Assembly: GCA_019359355.1 (NCBI GenBank)
Contig: JAHHHM010000019.1
Coordinates: 1 to 64,000, forward strand
DNA: 64,000 nucleotides
Direction: 5' to 3'
Origin: Microcoleus vaginatus WJT46-NPBG5
GTDB taxonomy: Bacteria > Cyanobacteriota > Cyanobacteriia > Cyanobacteriales > Oscillatoriaceae
Below are positions 9,242 to 17,666 of this stretch, piece by piece; position 1 is the first letter of the stretch, and the number at the start of each line of letters is the position of its first letter. The notes beneath the pieces were generated by a model. The model was given only the letters and a program-made list of their open reading frames with translations, did no database searches and was not told where the DNA came from. The position numbers and the translations under genes are program-made.

Positions 9242-9301
9242 GTGGAGTTGAGCGTCAGGCATGATCAAAAAACTGCTTTGCCTGACGGATACCAACTTCA
9301 C
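9242..9301. other. long imperfect hairpin between convergent genes
   Basis: Outer arms GTGGAGTTG (9242-9250) and CAACTTCAC (9293-9301) and inner arms CGTCAGGCA (9253-9261) and TGCCTGACG (9279-9287) can pair. There is no T-run, so it is not a canonical Rho-independent terminator. It may still end transcripts from either side or protect 3' ends. Confidence 0.5.
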
Positions 9302-9410
9302 TCCTTGCTGTGTCTTTGCTTCAGTAAGACCAAACAATTAATGTTGCTCAACTCATTCATTGCCGGCTGAAAATTTTATCTCCCTTCAATCGCGGCAATC
9401 TCCACAGACT

Positions 9411-12400
9411 TTACACCCCACATTGCAGGGTAAAATAAAACGTTGCGCCTTGCTCCACCGCAGATACAGCCCAGACAAACCCGCCGTGAAGATGAATAAT
9501 GCGCTGAACTGTTGCTAGTCCAATGCCGGTGCCTTCAAAATCAGCCATTGCATGAAGCCGCTGGAAAGGGCCAAAAAGTTTATCTGCATAAGCCATATCA
9601 AAACCGGCACCATCGTCGCGGACAAAATACACCGATTGGCACTGGTTCATTTCTGTATTGTCATTCGCAATAGCGGTAGGAAGCGAAACAGCAGAAAGCG
9701 GACAAACCCCAAATTCAATGCGAGCGTGGGGGTGCTTGCTGGTAAACTTCCAGGCATTGCCCAGCAAGTTTTCTAACATCACCCGCAGTAGTTGAGCGTC
9801 CCCACTGGTAATAAGGTCTTCTGCGATTTTAAACTCGACTGGGCGTTTCGGTTGCGTCCTCAGCAGTTCTGCTGCCACATTCTGGGCAATCGTTGTTAAA
9901 TTTACAGGTGAAAAATGAAGTTCCCGGCGCGTCACACGGGACAAGCTCAGTAAATCATCGATTAGCTGGCCCATTCGTGCAGTGGCAGCACAGACGCGAC
10001 TCAGGTAATCTTTGCCGGTGGCATCTAGGGTTTCACCATAGTCTTCTAAAAGCGCCTGACTGAAGCCGTTAATACTCCGCAGGGGCGCTCGCAAATCGTG
10101 AGAGACTGAGTAGCTAAAGGCTTCTAGCTCTTGGTTGGTGACTTGCAGTGCGCGTGTGCGTTCAATGACTCGTTGTTCGAGTTCATCATTAAGCCGGCGA
10201 ATTTCCGCTTCCGCTTGTTGACGCTCCGTAACGTCCACTCCAATGGCCCAAGCCGCCCAGCCTGGAAGGGGAACGTGTTCTGAGACGTTTGACCATGTCA
10301 CCGTCTTTACACTCCCATCTTTACAGCTAAATTTCCACTCCCAGTCTCGATAATTGTTACCTTGCTGTTGCCATTGGGCCATCATGAGGGCGCGATAGGC
10401 GGGATCTGGACACAAGAGTTCTAGCCATTGCGGGTTGTCAACAATCTCCGCAGCCTGATAGCCGGTGACGCGTTCGCATTCGCGGTTCCACACGATAATA
10501 TTGCCTGCTGTATCAAAGGCATCCATCATCACCGGCATATTCTCCAGCACTGCACTCAAGCGCCGTTCACTTTGCCGCAAGGCTGTTTCTGCCCGGACTC
10601 GTTGGGAAATATCTGTAAAAATGCCTAACAGTCCGGCGATTTGGCCGGTTTCATCTTTAATTGCGTCGGCGCGAAACAAAATCGGCATCAGTGTGCCGGT
10701 GCGGCTGTGCATATGCACTTCACCCCGCCAAGAATTACCCTTTCTCACGCGATCAAATACTTGAGTTGCTAGGGAGGGTTCAGCAAAAACGACTGCCGGT
10801 CCTCCGGCTGCTTTTAGCTGTTCGCAGTTGTATTCAAACAGCTCGGCAAACGCTGGATTGAGATAAACCGGCGTGTCGGCAATATCAAAGATCGCAATCG
10901 CATCGCCGGCACTTTCAACGGCTGCTCTCACGCGCAAAAGCGCTTGCTTTGTCTGTTTGCGCTCGGTGATGTCACGGCAGGTGTAGAGCACGGTTCCTTG
11001 TTTGATGGAAACGCGCTTGACACTGACAAGCATGAAATGGGAATTGCCGAACTTATCTTTTATCTGGCGCTCGATATTGCGGATTTCTCCCAAGCTATCT
11101 AGCTGATTTACATCGAACAAATTCTCGCCTAACAGCTTTGAGACGTTGCCTAACGCATAAGCTTCGGACACAGAGTAGTTGAATGTGTGAGCAATACTGG
11201 GACCGACATAAATCAACGTGCCGGTGTCATCGGTGATGAAGATAGCATCGGAAATGTTGCTAAGTGTGATGCGATGAAGTTCTTCTGACTCTTGCAGCGC
11301 GGCTTGGGTACGCTTGCTCTCGGTAATGTCGCGCACCATTGACAGAACTTCATCATATCCGCTGACGACACTTCGCGCTTCGTAATGCCGCATCTGACCA
11401 TTTTGCACGAGCTGGTATTCCAGGATGTCTGTCTCGCCGGCTTGCAAAACTCGCTCGATGCTGTGGGTGAATTGTTCGGCTAATGAAGCCGGCAATACTT
11501 GCGAGAGTTTTTTGCCTAAAAATTCCTCGGGAGGGGCTAACATCTCGAAGTCTTGAGCTGGGATGAAGTCTATATAAGTGCCATCTTTGGTACTGCGAAA
11601 CATGGCATCCGGGATGGCGGTGAGAATAGCTCGATTCACTGCTTCACTTTTGCGAAGCGCTTCCTCGGTTTGCCGATGTTCGATTTGCGTTCGCAGTGAC
11701 ACGATGCCATAGGCTAAGTCTCTGGCAAGTTCTGTTAGCAGTTGTAACTCTTCATCATCAAAGGCATCGGCTCGATCTGCGTAAATGTTGAGTGCCCCCA
11801 ATGTGCGTTCCCCGGCAATGAGTGGCAGCGAAATGAGTGCGGCATCGCTGCGATCATGCCCTTCCCAATTCCAAGCTGTGTCATCCAGGGTGTTAGGGTT
11901 ATTCTTGACAATCACAGGTTGGCCGGTATAAATGGCTGAGCTGCTTGGCTTGTCTGAAGCCGGTGAGAGTTTTTTTTCTTCGCTAACCCATGCCGAAGTA
12001 TAACCGCCCACTTCTACGATCAGCCGGCAGATATCGTCCAGTAACTCGGTTTCCTCGGTGGCGCGGACGACTGCCTGGTTGCAGGCGCTTAAGACTCTGA
12101 GCGTGCGGTTAACTTGGTGCAGTTCTGTTTCTGCCTGCTTCCGTGCCCAGTCGCAGGCTATCATCTCACTCACAATTTGTAGTGCCCGCACATCCTCAGC
12201 TAACCATGTGCGATTTTTTTGGGTGTCATCAAATTCCATGAAGCCGATCAGTGTGCCGGTAGTGGAATAGATGGGAACTGCTAACAGGGAGCGGATATGT
12301 TGCGAACGCAACATTTCTTGTTCGGCAGCCGCTTCTGTCGGCATGGTGAGGGTATCTGCAATGATGATAATTTGCCGGCTCTTAAGTTGCCGCATCCACC

Positions 12401-13424
12401 AAGGAAACTCGGCAGTGTTGAGCGTGCGAAGTGGCTCAATTTGCCCTTGAGTAGTGGCAGCACGCCACTCAAAGGTTCTCTCCATTCTGCTGCCGTCTTC
12501 GGAAATTTGATAGATGTGAGCGCGGGAGGCGCAGATCACTTCTCCCAGCAGTTGGAGAACTTGATTGAGTTTAACTTGAGGCGAGACGAAGAATTTGGAA
12601 ATGCGGGCAATCATTTCTTCAATGGCAAGCCGATGACGCAGCTGTTCTTCTACCTGCTTGACTTCCGTAATTTCCATGACAATGGTGCCAATGCCACTGA
12701 GTTCACCTTCGCCGTCTTCGATGGGAAAAATAGAGGTTTGCCAATGACGCTTTTGCTGCAGATCGCTGAGGGATTCACTGGTGAGTTCACTTTTGATCAG
12801 GTTGGTATTGCTGGTGAGTATTTTGTTCAGCAGTGGCTCAACAGCCGGCGCGAGTTGGGGCGTGACTTGACGGTAGGTTTTGCCAAGATGTTTGCCCACC
12901 GGCATCCCATTGAGTTGTGCCAAGGTTTGGTTAATTTGAACAAAGCGCAACTGTTTGTCTAAAATTGCTAAGCCGACCGGAGCAGCGGCAAAAAATGCGT
13001 TGAGGCGTTCTTGGAGTCCGGATAATTGCCGCTTTAATCGTTTGCTGCCGGTGATGTCGCTGGCGTTGGCATAAAGAATTTGATTTTCATCTCTCATGAC
13101 GCTCCAAGACAGCCACAGATACAGGCCGGTTTTGTTGCGATAGCGATTTTCAAAGTGGCAAATGCTGCCGGTGCTGCACTTTTCTAGTGCACTTAAGGTG
13201 GCTGCGACATCATCCGGATGTACGAACTCGATCCAAGGCTGTTCGCGCCAGTCTGCTGCTGTCCATCCTAAAATTCTTTCCCACGCCCAGTTGACTGTCT
13301 GGAAATCCCCGTCCGGCCCGATCGTACAAAATACATCTGATGACAGGTTGAAAAAGGCTTTTAATTCGGACTCTGTCAAGGCTAGTTCATTCATAATATT
13401 TTTACTCGGATCGGGGTTTTCCAT
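9411..13424 (-). CDS. multi-PAS/GAF hybrid-sensor histidine kinase
   Basis: 1337 residues. Approximate domain order: PAS 17-128, PAS 133-260, GAF 265-428, GAF 445-575, PAS 590-705, PAS 710-823, PAS 828-943, PAS 950-1070, HisKA 1100-1165 with phospho-acceptor His1109 in SYSVSHDLRAPLRS, and HATPase_c 1205-1335 with the N box ENLLGNAWK, G1 box DDGAGFD and G2 box GTGIGLAT. There are no transmembrane segments, so it is cytoplasmic. There is no receiver domain and no response-regulator gene beside it, so it is an orphan kinase. I saw no conserved Cys in the GAF domains that would mark a bilin-binding phytochrome site; the signal is unknown. The H-box type is that of phytochrome-like kinases. Confidence 0.93.
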   Translation of the reverse strand: MENPDPSKNIMNELALTESELKAFFNLSSDVFCTIGPDGDFQTVNWAWERILGWTAADWREQPWIEFVHPDDVAATLSALEKCSTGSICHFENRYRNKTGLYLWLSWSVMRDENQILYANASDITGSKRLKRQLSGLQERLNAFFAAAPVGLAILDKQLRFVQINQTLAQLNGMPVGKHLGKTYRQVTPQLAPAVEPLLNKILTSNTNLIKSELTSESLSDLQQKRHWQTSIFPIEDGEGELSGIGTIVMEITEVKQVEEQLRHRLAIEEMIARISKFFVSPQVKLNQVLQLLGEVICASRAHIYQISEDGSRMERTFEWRAATTQGQIEPLRTLNTAEFPWWMRQLKSRQIIIIADTLTMPTEAAAEQEMLRSQHIRSLLAVPIYSTTGTLIGFMEFDDTQKNRTWLAEDVRALQIVSEMIACDWARKQAETELHQVNRTLRVLSACNQAVVRATEETELLDDICRLIVEVGGYTSAWVSEEKKLSPASDKPSSSAIYTGQPVIVKNNPNTLDDTAWNWEGHDRSDAALISLPLIAGERTLGALNIYADRADAFDDEELQLLTELARDLAYGIVSLRTQIEHRQTEEALRKSEAVNRAILTAIPDAMFRSTKDGTYIDFIPAQDFEMLAPPEEFLGKKLSQVLPASLAEQFTHSIERVLQAGETDILEYQLVQNGQMRHYEARSVVSGYDEVLSMVRDITESKRTQAALQESEELHRITLSNISDAIFITDDTGTLIYVGPSIAHTFNYSVSEAYALGNVSKLLGENLFDVNQLDSLGEIRNIERQIKDKFGNSHFMLVSVKRVSIKQGTVLYTCRDITERKQTKQALLRVRAAVESAGDAIAIFDIADTPVYLNPAFAELFEYNCEQLKAAGGPAVVFAEPSLATQVFDRVRKGNSWRGEVHMHSRTGTLMPILFRADAIKDETGQIAGLLGIFTDISQRVRAETALRQSERRLSAVLENMPVMMDAFDTAGNIIVWNRECERVTGYQAAEIVDNPQWLELLCPDPAYRALMMAQWQQQGNNYRDWEWKFSCKDGSVKTVTWSNVSEHVPLPGWAAWAIGVDVTERQQAEAEIRRLNDELEQRVIERTRALQVTNQELEAFSYSVSHDLRAPLRSINGFSQALLEDYGETLDATGKDYLSRVCAATARMGQLIDDLLSLSRVTRRELHFSPVNLTTIAQNVAAELLRTQPKRPVEFKIAEDLITSGDAQLLRVMLENLLGNAWKFTSKHPHARIEFGVCPLSAVSLPTAIANDNTEMNQCQSVYFVRDDGAGFDMAYADKLFGPFQRLHAMADFEGTGIGLATVQRIIHLHGGFVWAVSAVEQGATFYFTLQCGV

Positions 13425-14845
13425 TGGCGCATCTGAATTATTCGATTGGTTTTGATTTGCAGCCGCGATGGCAATTCATCAAACGTCTGTTTTCGGTGCT
13501 GCCGGCAAGCCAGCTCACACAGGCATTCTTCTAGAGCCGGTTGCACTTATGATTAATAAGACAGAAACGCGCAGAATATGTCTTTTTTCTGACAATGAGT
13601 TTAATTGCATTCAAGGATTTTTTAGGTCAAGCAGGTGGCAATTTGGACTAAGCTTGTGCCAGTTTTTGAGTCTGGAACGCTTACCGAATCTAGCGGGAGA
13701 ACAGGAAATACTTGTCAGAAAACACGCTAATCAATCGCTTAAATAAAAGTTTAATATTTTTAGATAGAAAAAAATTATTTAAGGTTTTCCTTAGGATTAA
13801 TTTAAGATTCAGCAAGCCAGTGTGAGGTTTTGCAATCGGGGGCTACAGCAAGAGCGGTTGAGGGACTTTTGTGCTGTGGCGAGCTTGCGTGGATAAGCCA
13901 GCAGCGATTATCTTTATTTATTATGGAGTCGTTAAGTTTTGCATTGCACACGAGGTGAGCTACCATATCCCCATGCGCCGAGTACGCCTGACGGGAGAGC
14001 AAGGGGCAAGTGCCAGACCACAGCAATCACCGCCTGCCACGATGGGGCGGTCAATCTCTGATGTTCGAGGTCAAGCTCGTTTGCAAAGCGTGGGCAAAGC
14101 GCACCGACTATGGGTGCCGGTGGGGGCTTGCAGGCCGGCTAAAGGTGGGTCAAAGGGCGTCTGTCATGGGCAGGGTGACTCGCTGAAGGCTGAGGCAAAG
14201 CTCAAAGAAGCGAAGTGCCTTTTTTTGCGACTCCTGAGAATGGGTGCACATCACGAGGCACAAACTCGGCTAAACCGGCAGTGGCCAGTTAACTTAGTCA
14301 ATGTTTTCCTAGATCAGTTTTTCCTGTTTGGTAACACCTGGACGGCAAAAGATAGGGGAGGTGACAGCGGCTGAATTCAGCCGGCTTTGCAGGAGGGGTT
14401 TGAAACCCCACAAACATCCCAAATAATTGTCCAGACTGATTTGGGCGGCCCCGGTGCCGTTGCAAATAACCTTTTTACTTAAAGCTTAAAACAACAGGAC
14501 TTTAAACCTTGCATGAGTGCGAATCGGCAACACAAGCACTGGATGCCAAGACGTGAATGTTTAATAGCCGCTAGGAGAGCAGAATACACCTAGCGGTCTA
14601 GAACAGTGTCGGTGTGCCTGCTAGCGGCATGACTGCTAAATATTGAGGCGACCGGCAAAACAGTGTTGAGATTAACGGATGTCTTCACACTTCTTTTGGC
14701 CGGCATCAGCAGCAGCGCTCAGCAGCCTCGTCTAGCGCAATCATTTTTGTTGAATCATTTTTTGACTCACACATCAACATTTTCCCAAAAGTTGATGTAG
14801 AGCCTGGAACATCCAAAACATTAAGATAAATCAGGCAAATCCATT
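13425..14845. other. 1.4-kb region without a convincing protein gene
   Basis: Plus-strand frames exist (13468-13746, 13871-14374), but their translations show no domain, are rich in Arg/Cys/Trp-type shadow composition and lack ribosome-binding sites. The region contains several inverted repeats: CGGCTGAATTCAGCCG perfect palindrome at 14368-14383, GGGGTTT/AAACCCC at 14395-14409, and CCGCTAGG/CCTAGCGG at 14568-14596. It also has a terminator-like hairpin at 14193-14226. The middle part (13860-14230) is more G+C-rich than the edges, as expected for a structured RNA. It separates the kinase gene from the second pentapeptide gene. Confidence 0.5.
13870..14226 (+). ncRNA. candidate non-coding RNA ending in a terminator-like hairpin
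   Basis: A G+C-rich, hairpin-rich segment ends in AGGCA (14193-14197), inner GCT/AGC pairs, TGCCT (14216-14220) and seven T residues, with no plausible CDS upstream of this terminator. A TATTAT-like -10 hexamer lies near 13918. I checked by eye for tmRNA, RNase P RNA and tRNA signatures and found none. The 5' boundary is arbitrary. This is inference from structure and the absence of a gene, not recognition of a family. Confidence 0.25.
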
Positions 14846-15898
14846 ATGAATACTAATGAACTTGTGAGTGCGCATGAACTTTTAAGTCGTCACGCACAAG
14901 GAGAACGAGATTTTCGAGGAGCGCAGTTGGGGCGAGCCAACTTCAGCGCGGTTAATTTGAATCGAACCAATCTTAAAGGAGCCAATCTCAAAGCTGCTAA
15001 CTTAACAATGGCGACACTCGTCGGCACCAACTTGAGCGAGGCTGATCTGAGTGGGGCAATTTTGTCTCAAGCCACAATGATTGAAACCAATCTGTGCCAG
15101 GCAATTCTAAGTGGGGCAATTTTGATCCAAGCTGACTTGAGCGGCTCTAGCCTAAGTGGGGCTATTATGCACAAAACAGACCTAAGTCGAAGCATTCTCG
15201 CGGGTGCAAGCTTGGTCGGTGCAGATTTGAGTGGAGCCAACCTAACCGACAGTGTCTGGATTGCAGCCGCTTTAAGTCGAGCGATTTTAATTGGGATTAA
15301 TGGCAGTCGCGCCAACCTAAATCGGGCTGTGTTCAGTGAGGCTAACTTGACAGAGGCGAACTTGAGTGGAGCGAGTATGATTCGGGCTTACTTAAGTCGC
15401 GCCAATTTGAAGGGTGCCAATCTCACTGAGGTTGATTTGACTGAGGCGGATCTGCGGCAAGCTGACTTGAGTGGGGCTAATCTCAGCGGGGCCAATCTCA
15501 GCGGTGCCAATCTCAGCATGGCGAATCTTCATGCAGCCAATCTCAGAGGTGCAGACTTACGCGGTTGCAACTTGAGCGGGTCGAATCTGAGTGGACTGTT
15601 GCTAAGTGGGGCCAACCTCAGTGGTGCAGAAATGACGCGAACCGATTTGCGCTTAGCCAATCTATCGGGTGCGAATTTATCGGGCGCGAATCTACTGGAG
15701 GCGGACTTGCGGGATGCCAATCTGAGTCGGGCAAATCTATGTGGAGCCGGTTTGCTGCTCACCTATCTCAGCGGTGCTAACTTAACTCAGGCGAATCTAA
15801 CTGGAACTAATTTGATAGGAGCAAACCTCAGTGGTGCTTGCTTGCATGAGGCCATTCTTGGGGGAGCGATCTTGCCGAATGGAGCCACTCACAGTTAG
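14846..15898 (+). CDS. long pentapeptide-repeat protein
   Basis: 350 residues, almost all pentapeptides of the form A(N/D)LSG from about residue 20 to 345, preceded by a short helix (ELVSAHELLSRHAQGERD). There is no signal peptide, so it is probably cytoplasmic. Near the middle the repeat drifts to AILxG and TDLSR types, and then becomes very regular. Its length predicts a beta-helix of about 16 coils. It is likely a scaffold or binding protein; some family members inhibit DNA gyrase, but nothing here specifically indicates that. It is followed by a strong terminator. Confidence 0.88.
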   Translation: MNTNELVSAHELLSRHAQGERDFRGAQLGRANFSAVNLNRTNLKGANLKAANLTMATLVGTNLSEADLSGAILSQATMIETNLCQAILSGAILIQADLSGSSLSGAIMHKTDLSRSILAGASLVGADLSGANLTDSVWIAAALSRAILIGINGSRANLNRAVFSEANLTEANLSGASMIRAYLSRANLKGANLTEVDLTEADLRQADLSGANLSGANLSGANLSMANLHAANLRGADLRGCNLSGSNLSGLLLSGANLSGAEMTRTDLRLANLSGANLSGANLLEADLRDANLSRANLCGAGLLLTYLSGANLTQANLTGTNLIGANLSGACLHEAILGGAILPNGATHS

Positions 15899-15923
15899 AC
15901 CGGCTGAGTGCGTTTAGAGTCAG

Positions 15924-15954
15924 GGCGACTGTTTTTTCAACGGTCGCCTTTTTT
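15924..15954 (+). terminator. Rho-independent terminator after pentapeptide gene
   Basis: Stem GGCGACTGTT / AACGGTCGCC (one T-G wobble) with a short T-rich loop, followed immediately by six T residues. Confidence 0.85.
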
Positions 15955-16037
15955 AACAACCTTTGCACTGTCTGAGGAGAAATTAAAATTTTATATGAAC
16001 TTAATCGCGAGTGGCGTTTGTAAAGTTTAGTTTCGCC

Positions 16038-16066
16038 TTAAACAGTATTAAAAATTCTGCTATGAT
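16038..16066 (+). promoter_or_regulatory. putative speD promoter
   Basis: A -35-like TTAAAC (16038-16043) and a -10-like TATGAT (16061-16066) are 17 bp apart, about 40 bp upstream of the speD ATG. The -35 match is weak and no transcription start is known. Confidence 0.4.
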
Positions 16067-16108
16067 AAAAAGGTTTGCGACGTACTTGGGTGGAGTGTTA
16101 CAGATAGA

Positions 16109-16528
16109 ATGAAACAAATGGGAACCCATCTGGTTGTTGATGCTTGGCAGTGTCCTGCAGAGCTTCTCAACGATCCTGAACGCATCCGCCGCGCCCTAAT
16201 AGATGCGATTTCAGCTGGAGGCGCTACTCTCATTGATATGTGTGTTCACCAGTTCAGTCCCCACGGTGTCACGGCAACAGCCACGTTGGCTGAGTCTCAT
16301 ATTGCCATCCATACTTGGCCAGAATATGGATATTTTGCTGCTGATTTATTCTTCTGCGGGGCAGGAGAGCCTAAACTGGCGATGCAGGTACTCAAAGCTG
16401 CTCTTCAAGCTGAGCAGGTAACAATGCGAGAGATACCGCGTGGCTTTTATCCAGAGATGGGTATGGAAGAGCCTGTTTGTTCCGAAACTTTTTCTGCCCG
16501 TCCTCTTAAAGCTGGTGTAATTAATTAG
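16109..16528 (+). CDS. speD: S-adenosylmethionine decarboxylase proenzyme
   Basis: 139 residues, typical of the short bacterial (class 1B) enzyme. It decarboxylates S-adenosylmethionine to supply aminopropyl groups for spermidine synthesis. The self-cleavage site is clear: LAES-HIAIHTWPEYGY, where Ser63 would become the pyruvoyl prosthetic group after cleavage between Glu62 and Ser63. Cys83 in FFCGAGEP is the conserved catalytic cysteine. The start MKQMGTHLVVDAW is the family's usual N-terminus. It is a single-gene transcription unit between a putative promoter and a terminator; no spermidine synthase is next to it. Confidence 0.96.
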   Translation: MKQMGTHLVVDAWQCPAELLNDPERIRRALIDAISAGGATLIDMCVHQFSPHGVTATATLAESHIAIHTWPEYGYFAADLFFCGAGEPKLAMQVLKAALQAEQVTMREIPRGFYPEMGMEEPVCSETFSARPLKAGVIN

Positions 16529-16578
16529 AGGATGAGGTGCAAGGTTTATACAACCTTGTTAGCTTGATATCTGATAGG

Positions 16579-16617
16579 AAGTTGGATTAGGCATATCGCC
16601 GATACCCAACTTTTTTT
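16579..16617 (+). terminator. terminator after speD
   Basis: Stem AAGTTGG (16579-16585) with CCAACTT (16606-16612), loop of 20 bases, then a run of T residues continuing to 16617. Confidence 0.75.
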
Positions 16618-16802
16618 GTGCCTTGTTCCGGAATGGTTGAGAGAAGTTTTTTTAAAAATAAAAATTTAGTTGTATTCAACAATAGAAGGCAACGGCTTTG
16701 CAAATAAACTGCATTTTTTTAGCAAAGGAAAATCGGCAAAGTGAGAAGTGAAAAGTGCTTAAAAATTTAAGGAACTTGGGACTTCTCACTCGGATCTGGA
16801 TG

Positions 16803-17378
16803 CTAGCGCTTAAGCAACATCGGACGCACAATCCAGTAGCCGGCACCAAACGCAGCGACCACAATTAAAAAGATCGTAACAGCCAACCACACTCCACCCA
16901 TATCAGAAGATCGTCTTGGTTTCGGGCCGCGACGAGGGCGAACTTCTTGTTGTTCTGTAAACAATGGCTGTGCAAAGGCTGAGTTAGCAGCATCCGGATC
17001 AAATACCGGGAATGGGTTGTTCGTCACACTCTCAGAGCCGGCAGAATGAACCCCATGAGAACTCTGGCTGGGGTAAGGAGGCTGCATCCCAAATGTCGAG
17101 TTATCGGCACTGCGAGGTGCAACCGTTGGCGTGTACGGCTGGAATGAGTGGACAACCTGCTGCAGGCGATAGGTTGATTGCACAACCTTGTCAATTTCTA
17201 GGCGCAATTGCTGATTTTCTTGCTGTAAGTGCTGGTTGTGAGCGTTAACAGACTCCATCTGAGCCTTGGTTGCTTCCAACTCGGCTGCCATTTGCCGGTA
17301 GATGGTAATGGGAACAGAAGGAGAGTAGGATTGGGGTTCGGTTGGCATCGAGTTGCCAGAGGCAGTTGCATTTCGCAT
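16803..17378 (-). CDS. hypothetical coiled-coil protein with C-terminal membrane anchor
   Basis: 191 residues. Residues 25-75 form a coiled coil (ITIYRQMAAELEATKAQMES, then HNQHLQQENQQLRLEIDKV). A Pro/Ser/Asn-rich linker follows, then a basic patch (RPRRGPKPRRSS) and a final transmembrane helix (WLAVTIFLIVVAAFGAGYWIV) with a short basic tail. This is tail-anchored topology with the N-terminus in the cytoplasm. I do not recognise the family; it looks like a cyanobacterial conserved protein, possibly a scaffold at the membrane. An internal Met at residue 11 is an alternative start. Confidence 0.7.
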   Translation of the reverse strand: MRNATASGNSMPTEPQSYSPSVPITIYRQMAAELEATKAQMESVNAHNQHLQQENQQLRLEIDKVVQSTYRLQQVVHSFQPYTPTVAPRSADNSTFGMQPPYPSQSSHGVHSAGSESVTNNPFPVFDPDAANSAFAQPLFTEQQEVRPRRGPKPRRSSDMGGVWLAVTIFLIVVAAFGAGYWIVRPMLLKR

Positions 17379-17584
17379 AAACGATTAAGAATTTAATGGA
17401 ACATCTGAAGTTGAGCAGAAGTGCTTTTACGCAGAGCCGGTCTATAAAACTATGACTCAGATTAGAACAAGCCGAACCGCAACTCGTCAAGCAATTTGCT
17501 ACAAATCTCTAAGATATAGCGGCTTGGACTTGAATGCAAAACCAACTGGGTGTTCCCCTAGTCCCTTCTGTGCAAGGAATAAGA

Positions 17585-17608
17585 AAGGGGGAACCTTGCT
17601 TCCCCCTT
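17585..17608 (-). terminator. hairpin downstream of the PEP-CTERM gene
   Basis: Perfect 9-bp stem AAGGGGGAA / TTCCCCCTT with a six-base loop, followed on the minus strand by a short T-rich stretch. It probably ends the transcript of the gene at 17667-20498; the T-run is weak. Confidence 0.5.
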
Positions 17609-17666
17609 GCAAAAACAAAAATTTATTCGGCTTCCACCTCGTTACAGGAGGGGGAAGTTCACCGGC

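Noticed and set aside
13871-14374. 167-residue plus-strand frame as a protein gene
   Set aside because: No ribosome-binding site, no domain, shadow-like composition, and it contains a terminator-like hairpin; treated as possible non-coding RNA instead.
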